From Desulfosporosinus sp. (GTDB lineage Bacteria > Bacillota > Desulfitobacteriia > Desulfitobacteriales > Desulfitobacteriaceae), in assembly GCA_020692355.1 (NCBI GenBank), contig JAIMKP010000007.1:30119-94118 (forward strand): a stretch of 64,000 nt of DNA. Reading direction: 5' to 3'. The notes beneath the pieces are model-generated. The model did not search any database, was not told the DNA's origin, and worked only from the letters and a program-made list of their open reading frames with translations. Below, in pieces: positions 24,853 through 33,292 of this stretch (position 1 is the first letter of the stretch; each line of letters begins with the position of its first letter). A program made the translations under genes and the position numbers.

Positions 24853-25815
24853 ATGAGGATGTGGAAGAAAAGAGCGTTTTTGGCTGCAACAACCCTCATG
24901 CTCCTCGCGGGCCAGGCTTCTCTGGCCCTCGCCCGTGGGGGTGGAGGCAAAGGGGGAAGCCTAGGTGGCAGCTCGGGTAGGAGTTTTAGCGGCGGTTTCT
25001 CAGGCGGCGGCCTGTCGGGCGGCTATTCCTCCGGAGGATTTGGCGGGTTTAGTTTCTTTCCCTTCTTTTTCTGGGGCGGACCGTCTTCTGGAAGTGGAGG
25101 AGCTTTTGGCGGGTTTTTTAGCCTAATTATCCTTCTCTTACTGCTCTATTTCGGTTATAAACTGCTGAAGGGATTTAGGGGCAGGCGGGATTTCAGAGGA
25201 AATCGTCCCTATGGTGCTCCTGGTCCACGTCCGCTACCACGTGAGGATTTTGATTCAGGCCCCGTTGATCTCAATGGGCGGCCGATCACGAATCACGAGG
25301 AACTGCACCGCTTTGCCAAGGCCATCGCGTTTACCCGGGAGAACATGAATTATTATGCCCAAACCTTTCCCCGTTGGGATCGGGACTATCTTGTTGCCAG
25401 GGTGAGGCAGGTTTTCTTTTGGCTACAAGATGCTTGGAGCCGTCAGGATATGAGTGATGGCGCTGGATATCTCGCTCCCCACCTGATGGCAGAATATAGC
25501 CAAGATCTTAACGCCATGCGCTCCCGTGGTGAGCGGAATATGATTAAGGATCCGGTCTTGGAAAATGGGGATGTGGAGTTCATCCACAGCCATTTGGGAG
25601 AAGATGGGCAGCATTTTATCGCGATGATTTTTGCCAGCTTGGTCGATTACACGCTCGATACTCAGGGGCGTGCAATGAGTGGAGATCAAGAAAAACGGCT
25701 CTATTTTACAGAGTTCTGGGAGTTTGTTTGGCAAGATGAGCAATGGGTGTTGTCAAAGATTCACCAAGAAGATGCCTTGGAAGTCGCCCGGTTAGCCCGA
25801 GGCGAGGATCAGTAG
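24853..25815 (+). CDS. Secreted/membrane Tim44-like domain protein with glycine-rich region
   Basis: Predicted 320-residue protein. A cleavable signal peptide (FLAATTLMLLAGQASLALA) is followed by a G/S-rich stretch of about 50 residues containing FSFFPFFFWGG. One transmembrane helix (FFSLIILLLLLYFGYKLL) comes next, then a cytosolic or outer Tim44-like/NTF2-like domain (YYAQTFPRWDRDYLVARVRQVFFWLQDAW; landmark) that ends with the typical W-x-L-x-x-I. Homologues often sit beside pspA-like genes. The function is unknown; envelope stress is suggested by the neighbour. The ATG at 24853 follows AAAGGTGATGTC. Confidence 0.78.
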   Translation: MRMWKKRAFLAATTLMLLAGQASLALARGGGGKGGSLGGSSGRSFSGGFSGGGLSGGYSSGGFGGFSFFPFFFWGGPSSGSGGAFGGFFSLIILLLLLYFGYKLLKGFRGRRDFRGNRPYGAPGPRPLPREDFDSGPVDLNGRPITNHEELHRFAKAIAFTRENMNYYAQTFPRWDRDYLVARVRQVFFWLQDAWSRQDMSDGAGYLAPHLMAEYSQDLNAMRSRGERNMIKDPVLENGDVEFIHSHLGEDGQHFIAMIFASLVDYTLDTQGRAMSGDQEKRLYFTEFWEFVWQDEQWVLSKIHQEDALEVARLARGEDQ

Positions 25816-25838
25816 AGGAATAGAACTTAATGGACCCT

Positions 25839-26507
25839 TTAACGGACCTGGGAATATTTTGCCTGGGTCCGTTTGCGTGAACGTGTCTTTTGATAGTAAA
25901 GGTACGCAGGTAGTACTGCGAGTCCTGCCGATAAGGTCAACAGGAAGCGCCAAGGATGGCTGGAAATCTGCCAAACATTTTGGCCAAGGGTTGTTTCCCA
26001 GGCAATGATCGGGATCTTTCCGAGCAGGCTGGCCCAGAAAAAGGTGGCGAAACGCATGGAAGACAGGCCTGCAAGGTAGTTGACGGCGGCCGCAGGGATG
26101 AGAGGTACGAGGCGAGCCAACAGGACTGGGATAAAGCCTTCTTGGATGGTGGTTCCCTGGGACTGAAACCAGATAGGGAGCCAAGTGCGAAAACGTTGCG
26201 GGGCCAGGTTACGGGCGAGCCAGAAGCCGAGAGAGCTTCCTAGCATGCTTCCGGACAAGGCAAAGAGGAATCCCAGCGGCCAGCCAAAAGCTAAGGCGTT
26301 GATTCCGGCAAGCAAAGGAAAAGGAATGATCGGAAAAAGCATCTGTAAGGCCAGGATGAGTAAATCGAGAACTACTCCAGCCGTGCCCCAGGTCTGAAGG
26401 AGTTCTCTGAGTCCTTCGGGCTGGGATGCCTTCGGGTAAAGCCAGAGCATCAGGACGATGCTGACGCTGAGGGTCAATAAGGAACGGATTTTGGATGTCA
26501 TAGGCAT
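25839..26507 (-). CDS. TVP38/TMEM64 family membrane protein
   Basis: Predicted 222-residue inner-membrane protein of the DedA/VTT superfamily with about six hydrophobic segments. Landmarks are LLALQMLFPIIPFPLLAGINALAFGWPLGFLFALSGSMLGSSLGFWLAR (the SNARE-associated/VTT core; quoted here only as its ends LLALQ and FWLAR), then LLARLVPLIPAAAVNYLAGLSSM and a WASLLGKIPII segment. VTT proteins scramble or flip lipids such as undecaprenyl phosphate carriers. The ATG at 26507 has GGGAGGATCA directly upstream. Confidence 0.8.
   Translation of the reverse strand: MPMTSKIRSLLTLSVSIVLMLWLYPKASQPEGLRELLQTWGTAGVVLDLLILALQMLFPIIPFPLLAGINALAFGWPLGFLFALSGSMLGSSLGFWLARNLAPQRFRTWLPIWFQSQGTTIQEGFIPVLLARLVPLIPAAAVNYLAGLSSMRFATFFWASLLGKIPIIAWETTLGQNVWQISSHPWRFLLTLSAGLAVLPAYLYYQKTRSRKRTQAKYSQVR
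25841..25874. terminator. Hairpin between convergent Tim44-like and TVP38 genes
   Basis: AACGGACC...GGTCCGTT arms extend by wobble pairs, with an A/T-rich loop, and are followed by TTT. The hairpin overlaps the last codons of the minus-strand TVP38 gene and could end both transcripts. Confidence 0.5.
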
Positions 26508-26707
26508 TGATCCTCCCGACGATTTTCTATTCGTGGTGTGGAGTCTTCCTGCTCGCTATGCAGAGTCTTCCTGCTCATAAGAATAACAGGATGGTTTCTT
26601 CAAGAAAAGGGAGGATTTGCTGGCTGATTGTAGAATTTTTAAATAGGCGTTCCTAATTATCTATTGGGCATTGCGTCCAGGAAAAATTGAGGAGAGCGGA
26701 ATGAGGG

Positions 26708-26947
26708 TTGTTGTTGTTGGCGGCTGCCATCTCGTTGGGAAACCACATGGTGTCCAGCATGGTTTTGTATGAACCAGGGGACTTGGCCGGAATTCTGCAG
26801 GCTCTACGCCAGTTGGAAAACACAGGGATGAGGGAGCGCCTGGGAAACAGAGGATATGCGCGGGTGCAACGGGAGTTTTCAGCAAAACGCATGGGCAAAG
26901 CTTACGAACAGGTTTATCGGGAATTGGTACGAATCATAGGTCTGTGA
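26708..26947 (+). pseudogene. C-terminal remnant of a glycosyltransferase
   Basis: The readable part YEPGDLAGILQALRQLENTGMRERLGNRGYARVQREFS (about 60 residues; only its ends need be compared) followed by AYEQVYRELV is the classic C-terminal end of a GT4-type glycosyltransferase. The catalytic E-x7-E region and everything N-terminal are missing; upstream sequence reads as low-complexity leucines and hydrophobic residues without a ribosome site. The gene is a truncated leftover. Confidence 0.6.
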
Positions 26948-26965
26948 TAGAATACGAGTGAACTC

Positions 26966-27194
26966 GTTCAGCTAAAGCTGAACATCGAGACTTCGGTGAC
27001 GAAAGTGTCCAGTGGACACTTTCGCCGAAAGCGCTTAGCCTTTAACGAACGCCATCGCGCTGAAGGGTGGAGTCTACCTCCGTCGCCGCTAAGTGTTTCT
27101 ATTGCGAAAGGCGGCTCGGCGATACTCTCCACTGGAGACTATCGTCACCGAAGCAGAGAACAGAATTCCCACTCCCACTTATAGAAGTGGGAGT
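26966..27194. repeat. Hairpin-rich non-coding block
   Basis: Five perfect or near-perfect hairpins follow each other. They are GTTCAGC/GCTGAAC at 26966-26983; CGAAAGTGTCCA/TGGACACTTTCG at 27000-27024, extended by TTCGG/CCGAA (26992-27029); CTTAGC (27034-27039) with GCTAAG (27088-27093); CGATA-TCTCC/GGAGA-TATCG at 27120-27144; and ACTCCCACTT/AAGTGGGAGT at 27171-27194. A long-range pair, CTTCGGTGACGA (from 26991) and TCGTCACCGAAG (27142-27153), closes most of the block. No gene is present. It could be a small mobile element end or a structured RNA. Confidence 0.6.
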
Positions 27195-27249
27195 CTTAAA
27201 CGCTTGGATCAATCGGGAAACCTGAAATATTGATATAGGGATATGCACC

Positions 27250-27278
27250 TTGGATAAAAATTTACATTATGCTACAGT
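27250..27278 (+). promoter_or_regulatory. Possible sigma-A promoter of the diguanylate cyclase gene
   Basis: TTGGAT at 27250-27255 and TACAGT at 27273-27278 are 17 bases apart, 85 bases before the start codon. Confidence 0.4.
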
Positions 27279-27362
27279 GCACCCGTTTTGATGAATGCCC
27301 ATTGAGAAACGAGTCTAGAAAAAGGACAAAATGGAGTTTCATGCTACAGGAAGGAATCTGCC

Positions 27363-28883
27363 ATGTCCCTCGACGATTATGCTTTAATCACACCGGAAAA
27401 TATCTTGAATCTTTTGCGGGAAATGAATTTGACGAACGAGATGGAACAAGGGTTAAGGGTTCTTAGTGAAAGGAGTCTTCATCTTTTTGACGCCTCGATG
27501 GCTGGAATCTGGCTGAAGCGTGGAGATAAATTTGAACTCTTGGCGGCCAGCGCCCAAAGTGAGGTTCAAGACATCGGCCCCATCCAAAGCCGCTTTGCGG
27601 ATGGGTTGCAAACCTATTGGGCGACAGAAGGCAAAACCAGGTGTTCCATGGAAAAAGCCGTTATTTATGAAGTTGGAATGCAAGGCAGTAACTCCACAAC
27701 ATGGTTGACACTGGATGATTGGATTGACTTTAATGTTCGCTCCATCTTATGTATACCGCTTTATCATTTTGGCCAGGTTTTAGGAACCTTTGCCCTTTTC
27801 AGTGCCCAGCATCAAGCCTTCGGAACCGAGATCGTCTATTGGCTGGAGCAGCTGGTTCCTCTCCTTTCCGCCTTTGTTTATGAACATCAGATGCGCTTGG
27901 CCGCCATCGAAAGGGAACAGTCCTTGACCCTTTTGCTGCGGGGAACTGAAATCTTAGTGCAGGCGGATTCCGTGGAACAGCTCCTGACCGAAGCGGGCGA
28001 GATGGCGATGGAAATTCTATATCTTGAAGCCGGTTTTTTTCTGCTGCAAACTGAGGAAACTTGGCAGATTCGGGCACCCTTTGGACGACTGCGCCAAAAT
28101 GATATCGGTTGGCAAAGCTGGGTGGCAAGTCAGATGACGAAGGAAGGGCCGGAGTATGTTCCCCATGCGACGCCCACGCTGCATATTCTCGATCTGGAGG
28201 GGATACAGGCTCCTTCCCCCTGGCCCTGGCGTCGGATTCTCATTCAGCCGATTTGGACGCATCAAGGGGTAGCTGGGGAATTATGGCTGCTAGATTCCAA
28301 GGAGCCTTCAGAGCAGCTGCGCGAGACGCTCACGGCTTTTGTGCGCGGGTTGGGCGTAGCTTTGGAAACGATTCGTCAGCGATATGAACTCGAACGCTTG
28401 GCGACAACGGATCGCCTGACCGGGATCCTTAATCGACAGGGGTTTGATCAACGCATCATAGAGGAAATGGCCCGTTCCTCCCGGAGGCAAACCACCTTTT
28501 TGCTCCTAATTCTCGATCTGGATCGCTTTAAGCAATTAAATGACACCCAGGGACATCCTGCCGGAGACAGGGCCCTGCGTGCCATTGCTCAGAATTTAAG
28601 GGTTGCAGTTCGGGGACAGGATATTGTCGCCCGCACTGGAGGGGATGAATTTTCGGTGATTTTAACCGAACTTACTAAAGGAAGCATCGCTGAGCGGATC
28701 ATTGAACGTTTAAAAACGCATATGCATTTAGAAGAGTATGGTTTGGGGGTCAGCATCGGAGTCTCTGAATATCCGACAGAAGCAGAAGATTTCGAGGGAT
28801 TATACCGCCTCGCGGATCAGCGGCTCTATCAGGGGAAGAACGAGGGTAAAGGGAAAATCATCTTCGGGTTCGATGAGTTATAA
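27363..28883 (+). CDS. GAF-domain diguanylate cyclase
   Basis: Predicted 506-residue soluble protein. The first 320 residues look like two GAF-type sensor domains (LFDASMAGIWLKRGDKFELLAAS; SILCIPLYHFGQVLGTFALFS; then a second repeat around VEQLLTEAGEMAMEILYLEAGFFLL). A complete GGDEF domain follows: ATTDRLTGILNRQGFDQ, LLLILDLDRFKQLNDTQGHPAGDRALRAIAQ (landmark), ARTGGDEFSVIL. An RGQD inhibitory site lies exactly five residues before GGDEF, so product feedback is expected. It makes c-di-GMP. The ATG at 27363 follows AGGAAGGAATCTGCC. Confidence 0.9.
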   Translation: MSLDDYALITPENILNLLREMNLTNEMEQGLRVLSERSLHLFDASMAGIWLKRGDKFELLAASAQSEVQDIGPIQSRFADGLQTYWATEGKTRCSMEKAVIYEVGMQGSNSTTWLTLDDWIDFNVRSILCIPLYHFGQVLGTFALFSAQHQAFGTEIVYWLEQLVPLLSAFVYEHQMRLAAIEREQSLTLLLRGTEILVQADSVEQLLTEAGEMAMEILYLEAGFFLLQTEETWQIRAPFGRLRQNDIGWQSWVASQMTKEGPEYVPHATPTLHILDLEGIQAPSPWPWRRILIQPIWTHQGVAGELWLLDSKEPSEQLRETLTAFVRGLGVALETIRQRYELERLATTDRLTGILNRQGFDQRIIEEMARSSRRQTTFLLLILDLDRFKQLNDTQGHPAGDRALRAIAQNLRVAVRGQDIVARTGGDEFSVILTELTKGSIAERIIERLKTHMHLEEYGLGVSIGVSEYPTEAEDFEGLYRLADQRLYQGKNEGKGKIIFGFDEL

Positions 28884-28910
28884 GTTCTTGGTGTGAACTC
28901 GTTTGTATCC

Positions 28911-29645
28911 TCAGGTGAGAAACGGCACGGCAGTTAACAAGGCCACCACTTCACTGAGTTCGATCAGGGCACCGTAGAGATCTCCGGTTAATCCTCCGAG
29001 TAGGTGGGCAGTCTTGTAGGAGAAGAGGAATGCGCAAGCGAGGGCCGAAACGCCTGCGGCTAGTCCTGCATAACCTGTCAGGAGATAAGCGAGGATGAAT
29101 ATCAATGCACCTTCGCTGGCAAACACGAGCCAGCGGGAGGATTCATGGAACCCTTTGCCGAGTCCTTCTTTGCGGGCGTACGGAAAGCTGATCACCCCAA
29201 TGAGGAAGGCCCAGCGGGAGAGCATGGGCACAAGAATGAGGAGTTTCAGCCCGGACAGGCTGAGGCTCACCAACAGGGCAAACTTGAGAATCAGCAGGGC
29301 TCCTAAGCTGATGGAGGCATGTGCGCCGACCCGGCTGTCTTTCATAATCTCCAACATGCGTTCAGGTTCGCGGGCTGATAAGAGCCCGTCCATACTATCC
29401 ATAAAGCCGTCGAGGTGGATGCCGCCGGTGAGGAAGATTTCAGCGGCCAGGATGATGCCCCCGGAGACGATGGGAGGGTAGGTCAGGCGGCTGGTATAAC
29501 CGATGAGCCAGAGAACGATCCCAAGCGTTAAACCCACCAGAGGATAATAATGTTGGCTGCGCTTGAATTCCGACTCACTGACAGCTTGGGGAGCCGGGAA
29601 TGGCAGGCGGGTCAGAAAAGTAAGGGCGATCAGGAAGCCACGCAT
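28911..29645 (-). CDS. cobS: Adenosylcobinamide-GDP ribazoletransferase CobS
   Basis: Predicted 244-residue inner-membrane enzyme that joins adenosylcobinamide-GDP to alpha-ribazole, the last assembly step of cobalamin. Landmarks are LIALTFLTRLPFP at the start, the acidic motif ILAAEIFLTGGIHLDGFMDSMDGLLSAREPERMLEIMKDSRVGAHA (known by its GGxHLDGxxDxxDG core), and several hydrophobic segments. It is the third gene of cobT-cobU-cobS and begins three bases after the cobU stop. The ATG at 29645 has GGGAGG eight bases upstream. Confidence 0.93.
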   Translation of the reverse strand: MRGFLIALTFLTRLPFPAPQAVSESEFKRSQHYYPLVGLTLGIVLWLIGYTSRLTYPPIVSGGIILAAEIFLTGGIHLDGFMDSMDGLLSAREPERMLEIMKDSRVGAHASISLGALLILKFALLVSLSLSGLKLLILVPMLSRWAFLIGVISFPYARKEGLGKGFHESSRWLVFASEGALIFILAYLLTGYAGLAAGVSALACAFLFSYKTAHLLGGLTGDLYGALIELSEVVALLTAVPFLT

Positions 29646-29647
29646 TC

Positions 29648-30250
29648 CTAGTCCTCCCTTGTTAAGTTCCGGAGAAACGCTTCTCCGGATGTTTTGATCT
29701 CAAGGGGGTATCCTGCTACGACAAGATAGGTTTTTTCACTGGCCTGGGCCAGGATTTGATTGGCTCGGCCTGTCAGATCACGGTAGAGACGGGATAAGGG
29801 ATGGTCAGGCACAATACCTTGCCCGACCTCGTTCGTGACGAGGATCACCTGGGGCTTCATGCGCACTGCAAGCTCGCCGACTGCTTGCACTTCGGTCAGA
29901 ATTTTGGTCATCGCCCTTTCTTGTTCTGCGATCGTCCATGAGGCAGTAAAGCTTGATACCTCTTGCAGGAGCAAGTTGGATAGCCACAAGGTCACACAGT
30001 CCAAAAGGATGACAGACTCTTTCTCCGCATGCTCCAGGAGCACTTGCAGGATTTTGTAGGGTTCCTCAATCAAGCCCCAGTGGGCGGGTCGACTCTGACG
30101 GTGTTTTTCGACCCGTTTGGACATCTCCTCGTCCCCCACTTGCGCGGTCGCAAGATAGGTTACCGGGAGTTGCGCATGCTGTGCCAACAGTTCAGCAAAA
30201 TGGCTCTTGCCGCTACGGGTTCCGCCTGTGATCAGCCTCAAACGGGACAT
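29648..30250 (-). CDS. cobU: Adenosylcobinamide kinase / guanylyltransferase CobU
   Basis: Predicted 200-residue bifunctional enzyme that phosphorylates adenosylcobinamide and then transfers GMP. The P-loop is GGTRSGKSHFAE near residue 8. It is followed by YLATAQVGDEEMSKRVEKHRQSRP, in which a His of the KHRQ segment is the guanylyl acceptor in known CobU, LLDCVTLWLSNLL, and VTNEVGQGIVPDHPLSRLYRDLTGRANQ as the C-terminal signature (landmarks). The ATG at 30250 follows AAGGTGAATTC. It lies four bases after the cobT stop. Confidence 0.93.
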   Translation of the reverse strand: MSRLRLITGGTRSGKSHFAELLAQHAQLPVTYLATAQVGDEEMSKRVEKHRQSRPAHWGLIEEPYKILQVLLEHAEKESVILLDCVTLWLSNLLLQEVSSFTASWTIAEQERAMTKILTEVQAVGELAVRMKPQVILVTNEVGQGIVPDHPLSRLYRDLTGRANQILAQASEKTYLVVAGYPLEIKTSGEAFLRNLTRED

Positions 30251-30254
30251 GAAT

Positions 30255-31340
30255 TCACCTTCCTTCACTGACGCCAGCATCGGCGAAGGTTGCCATTTCC
30301 TTCAGGATCCGAGTGGCCGCTTCAATGAGGTAAAAGCTTAATACCGCACCCGTGCCTTCTCCAAGACGCATGTTCAGGTTAAGCATAGGCTCAAGCCCGA
30401 GCAGGCGGAGCGCGCTGCGGTGCCCTGGCTCGACCGAACCGTGTGAGGGGATCATGTAGTGAACACTTGTGGGAGAAAGTTTTGCTGCGATAATGGCAGA
30501 CGCTGTGGAAATAAAGCCGTCAATGACGACAGCCGTACGGCTAGCCGCAGCCTGGAGGATGGATCCGGCAATGGCGGCAATCTCCAGACCCCCTACTTTT
30601 GTTAAGACATCAAGGGGATCGTCGGGGTTCGGGCCATTGATCGCCAGGGCTTTTTCAATAACAGCGCGTTTATGAGCGAGCGTACGATCGTTGATTCCGG
30701 TTCCCCGACCAACCACTTCGGCGATGTCTTGGCCTGTAAATACGGCTACAATGGCCGAACTGGGGGTGGTATTGCCAATTCCCATATCTCCTGTCGCCAA
30801 CACATTGATTCCACGTTCGATGGCTCCTTGGGCAACCTCCGCTCCGGTCAAAAGCGCCTGCAGGGCTTCTTTACGGGTCATGGCCGGGCCTTTGGCCATA
30901 TTGGCCGTCCCGTTGCGAACCCGCTTACGCATGAGTTCTTCAGGTTCAAGAGGGAAGGCGACTCCCACATCCGTGCAGATGACTTCAGCATCGGCTTGGC
31001 GGGAAAGCACATTGATCGCGGCACCCCCGCGCAGGAAATTATAGACCATTTGGGGAGTCACTTCTTGGGGAAAGGCGCTGACGCCTTCTTCCATGACACC
31101 ATGATCCCCGGCCATGAGCAGGACAGCTTTTCCTCGGACTTGAGGTTTAGCTGTTCCCTGAATTCCTCCCAGTTGTTTGGCGATAACCTCCAGTTGCCCC
31201 AGACTGCCCTGGGGTTTGGTCAGCGCATCGAGCCGGATTTGTACGCGCTCCATCGCATCTTGGTCGAGCCCGTGAATGTTAGCCAGGAGCTGGGTTAAGT
31301 TTTCCTCAAGGTCTTCCAGGGTCAGTGTTTTCTCGATCAT
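30255..31340 (-). CDS. cobT: Nicotinate-nucleotide-dimethylbenzimidazole phosphoribosyltransferase CobT
   Basis: Predicted 361-residue enzyme that makes alpha-ribazole phosphate from nicotinate mononucleotide and a lower-ligand base. Landmarks are LTKPQGSLGQLE near residue 40, VLLMAGDHGVMEEGVSAFPQEVT, GGAAINVLS, GDMGIGNTTPSSAI, and the catalytic Glu in MRLGEGTGAVL near the C-terminus. It is the first gene of a cob operon behind a cobalamin riboswitch. The ATG at 31340 has AGGAGG about eight bases upstream. Confidence 0.95.
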   Translation of the reverse strand: MIEKTLTLEDLEENLTQLLANIHGLDQDAMERVQIRLDALTKPQGSLGQLEVIAKQLGGIQGTAKPQVRGKAVLLMAGDHGVMEEGVSAFPQEVTPQMVYNFLRGGAAINVLSRQADAEVICTDVGVAFPLEPEELMRKRVRNGTANMAKGPAMTRKEALQALLTGAEVAQGAIERGINVLATGDMGIGNTTPSSAIVAVFTGQDIAEVVGRGTGINDRTLAHKRAVIEKALAINGPNPDDPLDVLTKVGGLEIAAIAGSILQAAASRTAVVIDGFISTASAIIAAKLSPTSVHYMIPSHGSVEPGHRSALRLLGLEPMLNLNMRLGEGTGAVLSFYLIEAATRILKEMATFADAGVSEGR

Positions 31341-31380
31341 TGTTGTTCCTCCTCATTACTATAGATTTGCTAGGAGACCA

Positions 31381-31612
31381 TAAAAAAAACCCGCCACAGT
31401 GTGGTCGGGGACTTTTCCGTCATCTCCGCTGTTTCCTCTGCCCCAGGAAGGCTTTTCAGGCTTTAGGCAGGTCTCCTGGCTCACGGTTCATCACAATCTG
31501 CGCCTTCCGGGCCGTTAAGGCCAGTGGCATCTGCAGAGGCTCACCGTACACAGTGGTGGGTCCGCGCCGGCTCGCCGGCTTCCCTATTCTCCCTTGCGGG
31601 CACCTAAAGCAA
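31381..31612 (-). promoter_or_regulatory. Cobalamin riboswitch with terminator, upstream of cobT
   Basis: On the minus strand, GGTGCCCGCAAGGGAGAATA with AGGGAAGCCGG opens the aptamer near 31604. It continues to the conserved GCCACTGG core and ends in the B12-box-like GAGCCAGGAGACCTGCC (about 31483-31467). A terminator follows at 31411-31382 (CCCG-CCAC-loop-GTGG-CGGG, then eight T). Adenosylcobalamin binding should favour termination and shut off the cob operon. The rest of 31613-31832 holds a hairpin (CTTCGCGGA/TCCGCGAAG) and no clear gene. Confidence 0.92.
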
Positions 31613-31832
31613 AGATTTAATTGTGCCCTTAGGATAGCATAAACGGGGTTTTCTGACAAGGGGGAACTTCGCGGAGCCTCCTGGAAGCTTCCGCGAAGGG
31701 CTCGGTTTGCACCCAAAGAAGAGAATTTGAGCCAAGCACGGGCTTTAGCTAGAGATATGCTGGAACGGATCAAAGAATAAAACAATTCAAGTGAGCGCGC
31801 CAATGGGGCACGGACGAAAATGAACTGGAAAG

Positions 31833-32492
31833 TCAGTCGTTTAAGTCGGTACGCCGCCCACTGACGAGGTAAACAATTTCTTCGGCGATGTTGGTGCAAT
31901 AGTCTCCCATACGCTCAAAAAAACGGGCGACAAACATCAGGTAGGTTGCTTGGGTGATCGTTTTCGGGTCTTCCATCATGATCAGTAAGAGTTCGCGGAA
32001 GATTTGGTTGTACAGATGGTCAACTCCGTCATCCATCAAAGACATTTCGCGCGCGAGTTGATCTTCTTCCTTGACATAAGCCTCTAAGCCTTTTTTGATC
32101 ATGGCCTGGACGGTTTCGCTCATGCGGGGAATGTCCACCAAAGGTTTGATTAACGGAGTATGGCCGATGCGCCGGGCTGTTTTCGCCACATCGACGGCCA
32201 AATCCCCCATGCGTTCCAAGCTGATCGAAATCTTAAACCCTGCAACAATCTTGCGCAGGTCGCGGGCAAACGGCTGCTGGGTGGCGATGAGGAACATGCA
32301 CTTCCCCTCAATTTCGGCTTGCAGATCATTGACTTGACTGTCCCCGGTAATCACCGTTTGTGCTAATTCCGGATCCTGTTTTTGCAGGGAATGAACCGCG
32401 ATATCGATTCGCTCATTCACGATCGTTCCCAATTCGTAAATTTTTTGTCGCAGTTCCTCAAGCGCGACGTCAAATTGTTGCCTTGTCGTCAT
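31833..32492 (-). CDS. phoU: Phosphate transport regulator PhoU
   Basis: Predicted 219-residue all-helical cytosolic protein. It has the two three-helix repeats of PhoU with acidic metal-binding motifs: one in LERMGDLAVDVAKTARRI (E/D-x3-D pattern), one in FFERMGDYCTNIAEEIVYLVSG near the C-terminus. PhoU links the Pst transporter to the PhoR kinase and represses the Pho response when phosphate is plentiful. It is the last gene of pstC-pstA-pstB-phoU, 18 bases after pstB. GGGAGG is nine bases upstream of the ATG. Confidence 0.93.
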   Translation of the reverse strand: MTTRQQFDVALEELRQKIYELGTIVNERIDIAVHSLQKQDPELAQTVITGDSQVNDLQAEIEGKCMFLIATQQPFARDLRKIVAGFKISISLERMGDLAVDVAKTARRIGHTPLIKPLVDIPRMSETVQAMIKKGLEAYVKEEDQLAREMSLMDDGVDHLYNQIFRELLLIMMEDPKTITQATYLMFVARFFERMGDYCTNIAEEIVYLVSGRRTDLND

Positions 32493-32510
32493 GATGTATT
32501 CCTCCCTAAA

Positions 32511-33266
32511 TTAACCGAAACGCCCGGAAATATAGTCTTCTGTCCGTTTATCAGCAGGCCGGGTAAATAAAACACCCGTATCGTCGACCTCGATTAGTTC
32601 CCCACTCAAAAAGAATGCCGTGTGATCCGAGACACGGGATGCTTGGTGCATATTATGTGTGACGATGGCGATCGTATACTTGTCTTTGAGCTGAATGATC
32701 AACTCTTCGATCTTCATCGTGGAGATCGGATCCAAGGCAGAAGTCGGCTCATCCATGAGGAGTACTTCTGGTTCTACTGCTAAGAGGCGGGCGATACAGA
32801 GGCGCTGCTGCTGGCCCCCGGAGAGCCCCAGGGCCGATTTGTGCAGGCGGTCTTTCACTTCATCCCAAAGTACTGCCCCCCGCAGACTCATTTCCACGAT
32901 TTCGTTCAGCTTTTGTTTGCTCGATTCGCCATGAATCCGAGACCCGTAGGCCACATTTTCAAACACCGATTTCGGAAAAGGGTTAGGCCGTTGAAACACC
33001 ATGCCCACCCGTTTGCGTAACTGTACCACGTCTGTTTCCGGGCTGTAGATATCTTGATCATCGATCAGAACACGCCCCAGGATCTTGACATTCGGCAAGA
33101 GATCGTGCATCCGGTTCAGGGTGCGGAGAAAGGTTGATTTCCCACAGCCGGAAGGGCCGATAAAGGCTGTAATGCTCTTTTCCTGCATCATCAGGCTGAT
33201 GTCTTTTAGGGCTTGGTTATCTCCGTAGTAAAGATCAAGATTTTTGACCATGATCTTATCTTTCAT
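32511..33266 (-). CDS. pstB: Phosphate ABC transporter ATPase PstB
   Basis: Predicted 251-residue ATPase of the high-affinity phosphate importer. Walker A is GPSGCGKST, followed by the PstB-specific [15 protein letters not shown]. The Q-loop region is [18 protein letters not shown], the signature [17 protein letters not shown], Walker [14 protein letters not shown], and the switch His VTHNMHQA. The ATG at 33266 is chosen because AAGGAG lies eight bases upstream; an in-frame TTG at 33272 is closer to the site. Confidence 0.95.
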   Translation of the reverse strand: MKDKIMVKNLDLYYGDNQALKDISLMMQEKSITAFIGPSGCGKSTFLRTLNRMHDLLPNVKILGRVLIDDQDIYSPETDVVQLRKRVGMVFQRPNPFPKSVFENVAYGSRIHGESSKQKLNEIVEMSLRGAVLWDEVKDRLHKSALGLSGGQQQRLCIARLLAVEPEVLLMDEPTSALDPISTMKIEELIIQLKDKYTIAIVTHNMHQASRVSDHTAFFLSGELIEVDDTGVLFTRPADKRTEDYISGRFG

Positions 33267-33292
33267 GCGCAATACTCCTTCTCTAAAATCCG

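Noticed and set aside
31645..31781. Plus-strand stretch ending in ENLSQARALARDMLERIKE and a stop
   Set aside because: It reads like a protein tail, but has no start codon with a ribosome site, an in-frame stop just upstream, and no recognisable family; it overlaps a hairpin next to the B12 riboswitch.
31456..31899. 147-codon minus-strand frame
   Set aside because: It runs through the cobalamin riboswitch aptamer and into phoU; the RNA element explains the conservation.
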